A stretch of DNA of 64,000 bases from Tenodera sinensis. Taxonomy: Eukaryota; Arthropoda; Insecta; Mantodea; Mantidae. A model generated the notes under the pieces. It was not told the origin of the DNA and did no database searches. It saw only the letters and a program-made list of their open reading frames with translations. Each line of letters begins with the position of its first letter. Within the stretch, counting starts at the first letter, position 1. Below are positions 32,641 through 44,309 of the stretch, one piece after another. A program made the position numbers and the translations under genes. The DNA is taken from the NCBI GenBank assembly GCA_030765045.1, contig CM060961.1, positions 140,754,538 to 140,818,537 on the forward strand, written 5' to 3'.

Positions 32641-34135
32641 CGGTATTATGTGCAATAGCAGCTGCTGGAGAAAATTAATGAAATTTAGTTATGATTTTGA
32701 AAGTTTTATTTGATGATCAAGCTTCGTTTTTTTATTAATGAGAAAACTTCGTACACCTGCTGCAGCGGGTTTATTTCGCCTGTGTGGTGAATATTTAGGA
32801 AATAAATATTTATAAATGACTATTATATGCGCTGAAATGGTTTATTTATGTATTGAGGTGAATAGCCTACACACGAGCTGAATTTCAATGACACAGGACC
32901 CTGCCGTCCAGGTTATATTGACACACTAACCTAACCTAACAGTCTAAATTGGGTTGTAGATTTATTCTTACGTGTAAAACACGACGACATACGGTAATCT
33001 TCGAATAGATACTTGTGACGTTCTTGCACTACAAGGTTCAGTACCTTCCGCCATCCATAACACCATAGCTTTCCTTCAGAAACTGGTTATGCATCACTTT
33101 CATCGTAAATACATAAATAAATTACTTTAGTGCATATAATAGTTCGTTTATAAATATTTAGTTGCTAAATATCCATCGCACAAGCTAAATAAAACCGTTA
33201 CAGCACAGGTATGGAATTTCCTCATACATCAAAAACGAAGTCTGACCACCAAATGAAACTTTCAAAATCCTAACCAGGAATAAAAAACGTATCGATTTGA
33301 CATTCATTTTCTCAAGCGGCTCGTTTTCTAGATAATTATCTTAGAACCTTCTAAAGATGTTACTGGGAGGTTTTAAAGAATGTCCTCCTTCCCAAAGTAC
33401 GCTTTACATGGAAACTGTTTCAAAATTTTGAGTTTTCCGAGAACATCCTGCGAGGCCCTCTACATTCTGAAGAAATTGTGCATAACTGCGCACCACCTAC
33501 TTTTCTCTGCTAAACGGTGTATTAAATTATTAGTGTATCAACTGATGAAAACGAGCCTAACTGGAAGCACGAAAATCAAAAGGGTTAAAGGCAGCCTCAT
33601 TAAAAGTTTAAGAGATGTCTCCCTGAAAACAGACAGCAATCATAAAGAGATAGTTTAATAACAAACTTTTTTGCATTAGGTTCCATTTTCCCAAGTACCA
33701 AAATGAATGGTGGACAATGCAAATACCAGCAGCTGAGTTAATCAGTTTGATCACAAACTGATTGTCTTTTTCATTACACATCTGTTTATACTGATTCCAA
33801 ATCTTAGTGCGTGTATGATCTCAACTGTAACATACCTAAGTATAGCTGCCCCCCCCCCTCAAGTTAAAGATTCACTTCATGTTGCCAAACTTATGTATGT
33901 GTGTTGAGTTCAAATATCAAGGTAAAACTCGGACAGCACAGCAGTAACACTTTCTTAAATAATATAGAAATAGTACCTAATCTGAATAAGCTGCACATTT
34001 CAGTACGCCTCATGACAAGAATGCAAACACATTCCGAAATTATTAGCTTGAATAAGCTGCACGTCTACTGACACCATATACCAAATTCACAAAGAAGTTT
34101 AACATCGACAAACTAGTTTGTCCCGTTTGTGGGTC

Positions 34136-34138
<3 letters not shown>
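32641..34138. other. unassigned stretch, possibly with very old Rep-A
   Basis: No gene. The segment 33300-33560 has scattered Rep-A-like words (gtacgctttacatggaaactg, aattttgagttttc, attgtgcataactgcg) in the right order. This suggests a heavily worn plus-strand copy. Confidence 0.35.
32926..32940. repeat. interstitial (CCTAA)3, insect telomere motif
   Basis: Three units of ctaac/cctaa, the TTAGG repeat of arthropod telomeres. Short enough to be chance, but of interest for taxonomy. Confidence 0.5.

Positions 34139-34193
<55 letters not shown>
34139..34193. repeat. (AT)27 microsatellite
   Basis: Perfect AT dinucleotide run. Confidence 0.95.
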
Positions 34194-34195
<2 letters not shown>

Positions 34196-34849
34196 ATTAT
34201 CAAAACATTTAGCACATAAAAAAGGAATTTTCAGTGAGCTAAACCAAACACATTAAGAATACACGTTCAGAAAGCCGAGAGTCAAATTAATAAATTGACG
34301 ATTGTCAAAGCGAAACTTACCAAAGTTGACCACTCGGCAGGGAGACGCCATCCTTCATAATTAACTACCCCGATTGTAAAACAAACCGGGCTAAAAGTGA
34401 AAGTAGCACACAGGTGCTGCAAACCGGAAAGAATGGGAAACTTTTATTTACATGCGCCCCTGGTGAAAAAACCAGGTAACTTCAAATAAACCACCTTTCT
34501 TCGCATATCTTCTGCTATGTATATCGTTCAGTGTAATAATTAGGATAGTTGCTTACCCTGCTAATCAAGTTATAAAGCAAGCACAAAAGCAAAAAAGATA
34601 ACAATACACAATTCATAAGTTACCTAATTCAGAAGTACCAGAAATTAATCCGTCATTTATTCCCTGTGCATTTAACCAACATTCGAAAACTAATAAATAT
34701 ATTTAACACTGCCTCTGTGATAGAGAGATCTCAACTCATTTGGAAGGAATTTTGTATAGATACTTATTAGAGGATTATTAATGAAAACTGACACATATTT
34801 CATTAATTTAATTGTTTCAAAACGAGCTATGCTAGCGACAACTTATTAT
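34194..34849. other. unassigned sequence
   Basis: AT-rich with no recognised feature. Confidence 0.35.
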
Positions 34850-36072
34850 ATCTGAAATGCAGAAGGGTTTTAAGAGATTATTTACCAAAATAGAGTCTAT
34901 AGCAAATGTTGAAAATGCCCTCTATCCTGAATAAGGCACAACTCAACACGTCATTCCATGTTACTCTTCAAGGACTCTGTTGTCAATAGCTTGAATGTCC
35001 TATGTAATGTTGTGCTTCAGATCAACCAATGTCTGGAGACGTGTGGCATAAACCCTGTCTTTTAAGTAACCCCATAGAAAGGAGATCGGCGATGTCAAAT
35101 CCGGATATCTCGATGGCCACAGGTTCCTGGAAAGTATCCGGTCTTCAAAGAAACTTGCAATTAATGCCATGGATTCCTTTGATGTATGGCATGTAAGAAT
35201 GATGTATGGCGCCATCCTGCTAAAAATATCCTTGACTCAGCTCTACATCATCCACTTGCTCAGAAAACTCCATGAAAATTTGTCGCTATTCTGCATTGTT
35301 GGTATTGTTTTTAAAAGAAAATAGTTCCAGAATTCTCTGTAAAATACTGCACAAAACTCCTATGTTCACCGGGTGCATTGGTGCTTGGACGTGGATTTTC
35401 GCTGACCCAGTAACATGAGTTATTTGAGTTCACACAATGGGATAAATGGAACCATGCTTCATTTTGCACAATAAATGCCTGAAACCAACGACAGCAATTC
35501 AGTCGTCTATCCTTATCTGGTTCCTGTAAATGATGGACAACCGTAATCCAATACTGCTATAGACCTACACTCTTCGCAGCTGACACATTGAGCAGTTGTA
35601 CCGTGTTTCCTGCAACAAATGTTGGTTGACTGCTCCATTCGTGCTCTTACGTCAACAACAGCTGCGGGAAGCCTAGATGAACGATGTTTTCTTTTTTCAC
35701 TCAACAGAGATCCAGTTGTTTTCAATTTGTTTATCAGTGCCAGTATTGTGTTTATTTGGGGAGGATTCCGAACACCAAATTCTCTCTGGTATGCCCTTTG
35801 AGTAGCTGTAATTGAATTCGTAATTCAGTATTGCTTTACAAGGACGAGTGGTTCATGCAATTTGAACTCCATTTTCACGTTGACTAGACCAAAATCTCAA
35901 AAACGGTTGCCGGCAATAAAACTAACAATTACGAATAAAACATGAAAAGCTGCCAATATAGTGACAGAAAATCGAAATTCCATAACATTATGCTTAATGT
36001 TGGTGTTAAAATTGGGTAACTTATGAACAAAACAATTAAAGAAGGTGTGTTCTTCATAAATCACTCAGTATA
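34850..36072 (-). pseudogene. IS630/Tc-like DDE transposase pseudogene
   Basis: Minus-strand pieces in order: an N-terminal HTH region around 35650-35870 (GVRNPPQ-like, then KLKTTGSLLSEKRKHRS), a degraded middle, then 35000-35215 with SFFEDRILSRNLWPSRYPDLTSPISFLWGYLKDRVYA. The last fits the W-P-x-R-S-P-D-L-T-P-x-D-F-F-L-W-G-x-L-K-D catalytic signature of the insect mariner-like group, with Arg-Tyr-Pro for Arg-Ser-Pro and Ile-Ser for the Asp-Phe pair. The key acidic residue before FFLWG is therefore lost. The end complementary to 36045-36072 (tactgagtgatttatgaag) looks like its inverted terminus with a TA site; the other end was not found. Confidence 0.78.
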
Positions 36073-36200
36073 CATAACAGGTAAACTATTAGAGATATAC
36101 CAAAACGCACTGCACAAAAATTGTAGATATTTTAAAGCACACAATTTATTAAAAATAACGTTGTGACATAAGCCATTTCCGAGATATTTGTTATTATTGA
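36073..36200 (+). mobile_element. Rep-A interior fragment
   Basis: tacataacaggtaaactattagagatataccaaaacgcactgcacaaaaattgtagat matches the Rep-A block following gacttttgcataactgg. The Tc-like element's TA site falls exactly here, so it inserted into this copy. A Rep-A right end (gtagagaaagtcatgtgaatgtaac) reappears at 36838-36865. Confidence 0.6.
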
Positions 36201-39139
36201 TTTCAATTTTCAATGTTTTATCAATTTTTGATGAGCTGTCCCGTCCAGTTGATTCCAAAGATCTCGTGAAAGAAGTATGAGATTTTTTAGGCCAATATGT
36301 GTCAAAAAAAAAGAAAAAAAGAAAAAAAGAAAGAAACCACCGACAACGCTTAGTATGTTGTTTGGGTTGGCAAATGATCAATTTTCAAACAGGAACCCCT
36401 GTCCAGGAAATGCATTGGTTTGGACGCTGGAGAGCGTCGAAGTTTGAGAACGAACAGTTGTGACACTTTAACAGTCGTTTTGGCAACTTAATACGGAAGA
36501 CATGCAACCCTTTAACCATCTATGTAGGTACTGGGATGAACGACCTGAGCATGATAACACTCCTGCGCTTGCGCTAAATTGTTCCATAGAGTCCTTGGTG
36601 CCCATCATGCTGCGTTACTTATGTAGCTTCCAGTACAATAGCGCTTTTTAACAGCAGTGCGACACGTACCAATACACAACTGTGTAAATGGCCGACTTCA
36701 GCTCTAGCACACTTTGATGTAACTGTGCGGAATTGCCTCAAAGGCGCATATTCAAATCGATGGATTGGTAGAGGAGATGAGAGGAATAAACTTTCAAGAC
36801 CAGTTGGTAAATGCTATATGAAAATAAACGATAGTGAGTAGAGAAAGTCATGTGAATGTAACATCACAGTTTTGTTAATCCTGGACCACAACTGGGAGAC
36901 ATGTTTGTAGATTTTCTCGTGTATACTGCTGGTTACATAATATTAACTTATGTAGTAAGTGATGATGTTTATTATTATGACATGAGTGAATATTAGTCAC
37001 AAGAACTCTCACGAGTATCATATTACCTACGATTATTCAAAAGTTGAACACATGTTAAGCAATCTACGCATAATTAACTGTAGGAAATAAATCTGAAGCA
37101 ATTTGGCATCCATAGCCGACCTAAGTCACCTTCATTTGTTAATAAGGACATTAAAAGTAAGGTCTCTCTTCATTTATTGTTAGTTGGTGCGTTGAACCGA
37201 TGAACAAGACACCAACTTAGGTGTAGTCTCTTCCTGGGAGAGAAGTGGGCAGGTGATATAGCCTGTTTTCAATACGTGTGCTAAGTAATTATAAAATCAC
37301 ATACTGATCCCTTTACAGTTATTACTGTACAGGGGTTTTTGTGTCACATTCGTCAGAAAAAGGAACATCATAAACCATCTTCTCTCTAGAAGCCACAGCA
37401 ACTTTTATTACCAGTATTATATCATCCTTATTATTGATGTTTGACAAATGTGCCAATGACCCACAATGTTGAATACAGTAAACAGCTAGTCATAACGATA
37501 GGATTGCATAAAATCATTTATAATGCGCTATTGATGGGAAGTATTATTTTTTCAAACAAAAGTAACTCTTTAAAGAGCAAGATGGGGTGTTTCATTCGCC
37601 TGGAAGTACATTCAATATCCCTAATGGGATGGTGAGGCGATAGGACATTTGGAAACAGAGAAAGAAACAGCACTTGCATTTCAGATGGTTGAGGTCAGAT
37701 AGTTTCAATCTTCTTCTGTACCTCGATCGAATTGCCATCTAAAATCTAACTCAAGTACTATATAAAAGCTGGAACAGTCAATTCTACTTGCTGAACTCAA
37801 GTACTTGTCCTTTTATCTTCTTTAAAACAGGCAATGTTTTATAATTCTTTAAACCCTGGAATGCAGGAGAAAGTAAAAAAGGAAGATTTAGTTGAGACTT
37901 TAGACTAAAAGAAAAGTTAGAAAACAGTTTTGTCTTGAAAAGACATTAAGACGATTTCTAACCATACATTTTGAGATTGCCTATGCAACAACTGTTCATT
38001 AAGTTACATACCTGCAAAACTAAAGGAGTAAGGGCAAATAAAAATATTTACCAAAGTACTTCACAATTGACTTTTCACTTTCTTTACTTCTTACCTGTAG
38101 TAAGCGTAAGCAGAGGAAAGAGTAGGGATTTTACTGTAAATAACCCTAAATTGAAAACAAAGCAGAAGGTACATGTACGTTTGTGTGAAGAACGTTACTA
38201 AAAGCCGAAGTGTCTACTATACCGTACTTGTTAAACTCAGCGTTCTCGAAATATATGACAAAAACTTGTTCAAGAAAATTCCACCCTTATCTATGCTTTA
38301 CCTGGAAAACGTTTATCCCCCTCCTGATAGAAAATGTTAACTATTTTAATTAGAACACAGTTTTGTGACTGTCCAGTTTTCACTTTTAGTTCAGTTCACT
38401 GGAGAATCGAACACAAGACGTCTCTAATCGCTCACGAAAGCAGCACTGGCCCAGAACCTCACTTCATGCCGCATCAGAAACGTACTCACCAATTCACTAA
38501 CCCACTGTCAGGCCTACGATAATGCTCCTAATACACCCACTGGAAATTTCCACAGAACGCTCTAGAACAGGCGCGGGGAAGAGACGTGACAGCAGTGCAT
38601 ATAAGTATTTACTCTCTCCACTTACTGACACAATTTGAAGGACTGGCCAGTTCTCTGATGTAGATAGACAATAACGGGCGGCGTGGTCTGATAGCTAATC
38701 GCTGTGAGGCAGTGAAAGGGGTTAAAACTACGATGTAGGGGAAATGACACAATGTGCCGATTCTCCCCATCCACTTATGTTCTAGAATGTTCCGGAGAGG
38801 GAAGATTATCTGTCGATAGCACTGGGGGAGAGCACTGCCGTGTCTGCTCATCCTGGCGTCCATCTCCCTATAAGATTGGCCCATATTTCCATGGCAAACA
38901 AAATTTTTGAATTCCGCGAATTGACTGTGGAAAACTTTTTTCATTCTGAATAAATGTTGTATAAATGTAAACCGTAAGAAATAGTTACAAACTTAACTAT
39001 GTGTAAATCTCGTTAAAACCTTCACGTTTAACTCATATTTAGTGTTTAGTCGCTATTTCTTTCCCTTTCTTTCTTCTTGTAGTCGTAAAGGAGGACCCTC
39101 TTTTTGAAGATGTAGACATAACCAGTCATACTTCTTTTT
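36201..39139. other. unassigned stretch
   Basis: A right end of Rep-A sits at 36838-36865, and possible old Rep-A text lies at 38070-38110 and 38240-38350. At 38671-38740 there is a tRNA-like patch (gcggcgtggtctgatagctaatcgc). The 111-codon minus-strand frame 38609-38944 crosses that patch and has no motif. Otherwise nothing was recognised. Confidence 0.35.
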
Positions 39140-40755
39140 ACTTTCTCTACCACATACACTGTAGATACGTCTTGATCCAAATATTGATACAGATATTTCC
39201 CTGGAAATGTGAATTTTGAGGTCTCCTGAACCCAAAAAAGCGTCTTAGAAAACGTGTGTTTACGTGCATGTATGTGTGTACGTGAGTGTGGATCTGCGAA
39301 CATAATAACTCAGAAATGAAAATACCCAACTTGGTATTTAGGTCAGCATCTTCTAAGGATATCACACGAAGAGTTCCAAGAAAATTTCCTAGCCCAAACT
39401 ATCCTTTAGATGAACACCTTTTTACGTGTTTGCTTTTCTTAAAAATGGCTGTAATGCTTTTGATTAAAATACTACATGTTTAAGATACTTTCACGGCATA
39501 CACATGTGTACTTATGTTTTAAATTTTCTGGAAATAGCCTGTGACACCCTCTTCACTGTGGATCAGTTTTGCATAACTGGTAAATCGTAAAAGATATCAC
39601 AAAAGCTTACTATTAGATCTCATTAAAGTACACAATTTAAGTAATGTTTTGTGAAATTTAAACATTTCTGGGATATTCCTTGTTACTGGTTGGGATTTTC
39701 AAATACTTATGCTTTTCTCAAATAGGGAGTCATTAATTTTTTAGTCCTCAGCATGCAAAGAGAATGGAATATCAAAGCCAGCAAACAGCGACCAGCTTTT
39801 AAAAGATTTGAGAGTCGCTTAAGCCTACAGCATTTTTACTTTCTCTACTGGTAAGTAGGGGAAGTATTGTATTCCACCCACAAATTAGATGTCGAGATTC
39901 CATCGGAAATATATGTTTTGAGACCCCTGAATCAAAAAAAGAATTAGTGTCTGTCAATTTATGGACAGCATAACATCAAAAAGAAAAGTCGGTTAAAAAC
40001 CAAAGTTGGTGTTTAAGTTTAATGTCTTTAAAGAATGCGACAGGAAGATTTTGAAGAAAATAGCCCCACCCTAAACTCTCTTTACATGGAAAGCTTTTCG
40101 AAAACTTTTGACTTTCTAAAAAGTGGCTCTAACGATTTTGATTAAAATGCCATATGTTTAAGATATTCGGCAAATGAAATGCTTATTTTGAATTTTCTGC
40201 CCATAGCCTATGTATTCCTGCTTACTCTTGATGACTTTTGCATATATGGTAAAGTGTAAGAGATATACCAAATCTTACTGCATAAACATGTAAATCTTAT
40301 TAAAACACACAAATGCATTTTTGTGCAGTGAACCATTTCGGATATATTCCTTGTTATTTGTGAGAGTTTTGCAATAATTATACTTTTCTCAAATGAAAGA
40401 TCATTCTTCACTTTTTTAATATCTTTGCTGCGTAAAGAGAACGAATTTCAGAGCTTTCATACGGTTATCAGCTTTAAAAGATCTGACCATCGCTCAAAGC
40501 CCCTTGCACCTATAGGGAAATAAGCAATAAGATGATTTTTGCAAATGTTTATCTTGACTAACATGAAGATAGAGAACTAGAGAACTAAGAGTTTGTAATA
40601 ATAGTATAAGAGTAGAAATAGTCATGTGAGTTCAACACAGTTTTTTTTTACAAACGTTCATTAAAATCATGTAAATAGCATAACACATTTTAGGAAAAGT
40701 TGGTATATGCAAGAATGAGGAGGGAGTAGAGAAAGTCAGGTGATTCCACATAGTA
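39140..40755 (+). mobile_element. older Rep-A copy, interrupted by a younger one
   Basis: Left end actttctctaccacatacactgtag, a diverged body to 39830, then a fresh Rep-A copy (39838-40640). After that comes about 90 bp leading to a second right end, gggagtagagaaagtcaggtgattccacatag (40724-40750). The older copy is more worn throughout than the inner one. Confidence 0.68.
39838..40640 (+). mobile_element. younger Rep-A copy nested in an older one
   Basis: Both ends present (actttctctactggtaagtag ... agtagaaatagtcatgtgagttcaacacag), flanked by T-runs (cattttt and gttttttttt). The GT tract is nearly absent: gaattagtgtctgtcaatttatggacagc replaces the long tract. Confidence 0.82.
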
Positions 40756-40939
40756 GATATACATCAGGAACACAATGTTTTATTGCACTATTTTATATAG
40801 GAAGCAATTTTAGTGTAGCTAATTTGTGTCTTTAATAGATTTACTTAACTCCAACTTTAGGCTTCTTTACTCACTATTAGGCGTAAGTTTTCACGTTTTG
40901 TATCTCAGGAACAGTTTCAGCCTGAACAACCATTAAGTT

Positions 40940-41238
<299 letters not shown>

Positions 41239-41240
41239 GA

Positions 41241-41744
41241 TCTATTATACCGCACTAGCTCTTTGTGTTGTTCAGATGTCCACGTATAATGCATGGCCTG
41301 TCAATAATTAAATACTGTCGTGTCATGCAGTAACATCATTATTATATTTTACTCTTTGCTCTCAGTGGCAACACTTGAAATGCACGGAGATAATTTGATT
41401 ATATGGTGTACCTGGCTGAAATCTAGAGTAAAACAATAATTTATTGCACACATATTAACAGAGATGTATATTCAAATGTACTTGTATATAGCAACCCCAA
41501 AATTTCCAAACACAAATGAATGTTTTACACAACCTCGACAATGCTGAGATGTCTACATGTCTACCGAGGGACTGCACTCTACAACCTTAATCAAGCTTAG
41601 AACACATGAGCATTATGTGAAACGTTAAAGTGATTTTATAAAAAAATGTCTTGTGTTCTATTCAAATCCATTATGCAACAAACTGTTCTTTTTCTATGTA
41701 GTCAATGTTATTCGAGCCATGCATTTGTAGAAATGGTTTTATTA
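41241..41744. other. unassigned sequence
   Basis: No feature recognised. Confidence 0.35.
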
Positions 41745-42274
41745 CACATGTACTCGTAGGTACAATGAGAATAGGGGAATACAGTAGGCCTAAGGCATAT
41801 CAACTCTTTTAAGAGATGGTCGCTATGTGATGTCTTTGAAATTCCATTCTCTTTGCAGAAAAAAAAAATAAAGCGTTAAAAGTATAACGACTTTCCATTG
41901 GAGAAAAGTATAAGTATTGGAACAGTCAAACCATGACAAGGAATGCCTTGAAAATGGTTAGCTACACATTAAGTGTCTTTGAAATAAATTACGTGTTTTA
42001 ACATAATCTACAGTTTATTTATTATTATTTTTTCTCTCTCCCTGTATAGAGATTTACTAATCTCTGGTGGTTTACTTGTTATTGGAAACTCATTCAGAAT
42101 GACGAGAACTTTGGAGACTACTATTAAAGATTTACATTCCATTTGTCATCAAGATGTACTAAAGACATGGAATGTTAGTTATAACCGTTAGAGTAATTTT
42201 TGAGAAGATAAAAATTGAAGAACATATTTGAGGAAGGAAGAGCTTCTTAAAAATGTTCGTGTCGCATCCTTGGT

Positions 42275-42336
<62 letters not shown>

Positions 42337-42440
42337 GCCTTTTTCCGTTTATTTTGAACTCACAGAATATCAAAGCGGAATGTTTTTGAAATTCCCATAT
42401 CGAACTTTTTAGCAAAATTCAATACCTTCTCTACCTATCC
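41745..42440 (-). mobile_element. Rep-A copy, diverged, internally deleted
   Basis: Minus-strand order is kept: aatacagtaggcctaaggc, ttgaaattccattctctttgcag, tataacgactttccattggag, agttataaccgttagagtaatttttgagaagat, atgttcgtgtcgcatccttgg, the CA tract, ggcctttttccg, cccatatcgaactttttagcaaaattcaatacc. Blocks between the cell-membrane-distal gcatccttgg string and the CA tract (about 60 bp) are missing. Confidence 0.65.
42279..42333. repeat. (CA)27 microsatellite inside Rep-A
   Basis: A pure CA run at the Rep-A GT/CA site. Confidence 0.95.
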
Positions 42441-42470
42441 TGTTTGTGCTAGAGAAAATGCACTAGAGAT

Positions 42471-43422
42471 CAGTGGCGGCTCGTGACTTGTCGCATTAGG
42501 TGTGCAGTTTAACATCCTCTCCACCTTTGCTCTCTTTCTCTCTCTGACACATACCATACAATTCTAATTGGCCATTCATATGGGCAATGAGCTCATATGT
42601 CTTGCTGTTTTTTTTATAAAAGACCAATATTACAACAACCAAAATGTGTCCACATTCCGTTTCTCTCAGTCGCAAACAATAAGTACGAAAAATAGCTTCT
42701 TTTGTAAGGATGAACCTGAAAGATGTATCTCCTTCAATTTCGCCATACTATTCATTTCCACACTTTCATAGATTCAAATTTCGCGCTATGATCAGACACA
42801 ACTGTATCCAATTTGCTGCCATGAACACAAACATAATTAATACAGTAACAAAATAGCTATTCCAAATTTAAGTACTGACCTTGGTAAGTTACATGAATTG
42901 CGTTTATAGTGCTTTAATAAAAATAAATGTAATTGCGTTTACAACATTAACATAACTGTTATTTTAATACAAAAATGGCTATATTATATTGAGAAACGTC
43001 AAGTTTCTGCCTAGTTGATTGCAACTTCTGCTTAACGACTGGGAGGGAAATGCTCGTGGTAAGGAAAACAGAACGCAGTGCGCTTGCGCGGTAACAATTG
43101 CATGTCTTACCTTTGTCGATCATGTTACTTTAAGTCGCCGTATTCCTTAATGCAAGATTTTCCCCGCTCCCCGCGACCCCTCACCCTAAAGGTTCCTTCG
43201 CCAGTCGCAAAATCCGGTTTATGCGTCTCTACAGTTTATGACTGAATGCGCTGGCATTTGGTAAAGAGGGTGAGGAAATTAAACGAACAAGTTCATACAG
43301 AAGAAAGTTCGATATTTGACTTTTTCATGTGCATGTCTATAGAGGTAAATACACATTCACATTTAGGAAAAAAATTGTGGGTGTGCAGTTGAGAGTATGC
43401 GATCACCCAGGAACCGCCACTA
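42471..43422. mobile_element. hAT-type non-autonomous element (952 bp)
   Basis: The left end cagtggcggctcgtg and the right end (complement) tagtggcggttcctg are inverted. The internal gtgtgcagtt motif occurs next to both ends. The flanks ctagagat (42463-42470) and ctacagat (43423-43430) form an 8-bp duplication with one change. Ends of CAGTGGCGG type plus an 8-bp duplication point to hAT. No transposase-like frame lies inside. Confidence 0.78.
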
Positions 43423-43430
43423 CTACAGAT

Positions 43431-44301
43431 TATACTGCACTAAAATATATTCATTAGTTTCCATGTTTTGTAGCATTCAGTTATTCATTAAGCATAACAT
43501 ACTTTACAGGCACCGAAAATAATTCTAAGTCGAATGACACTTCAAATATAAATAATGCGAAACTAATTAAAAACTAATTACACCAAGTATACAAAACATC
43601 AGAAAACTTAGCAAAAACAAATTATGTTTTGCTTGCAAGCAAACAAATCGAACGTTATAAACTAGACCTACTTTCTGATATTCATATTTACATATGAGAT
43701 GATGTATAGCTCCGTAGTTTCTTTTGTATGCTCGTTATGTTTTCTTTTGTGGCGTAGTAATTTAGTACCTTTGTATGTGTTAAGATGTTCCTTTTTTACT
43801 TTTGTTTCTAAGGCAGGGTCTCAATTTCATACGCTTTTGCTGCTTGCGTTCCCGGTTCTAACTCGGTATTTGGATGAAAGCGCACTTTTTCGAAGCGTTC
43901 TTATTTTTCCATAACATGAACTATCGTCTTCCGAAAGTCTCTCTATTTTATATATTCTTATCAGGGCTTACAAAGGGAAGCTGTCTCACACGCATACATA
44001 TGTCACCTTAAGCCAGTGTTCATGGTGGTTGAAGTTCACACAAAAATGCTCGTAAACCTTTAACACAAACACAAAAGTTTACGAGCTACGAGATCTTGTG
44101 TTTACGCCTTCATCAAACTTGGAAACTAGCCAATCAGAGAGTGAGTTGCCTTTGAATTATTCTCACACTCCATTAGCTTCTTCTAGCCGTGCAGCGACTC
44201 GCTAGTCCTTAACTTCTCTGTACAAGGTCGCAAGACAAGTGGTTGAGAATGCATAAAAAGCTAACTACGTATTTGAATTTGCAGACACACTAAGCGTGAT
44301 T
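43431..44301. other. unassigned sequence
   Basis: AT-rich; the 71-codon plus-strand frame at 43699-43914 has no motif. Confidence 0.35.
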
Positions 44302-44309
44302 GTGATAAT

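Noticed and set aside
38609..38944. 111-codon minus-strand frame
   Set aside because: It overlaps a tRNA-like repeat patch and has no motif.
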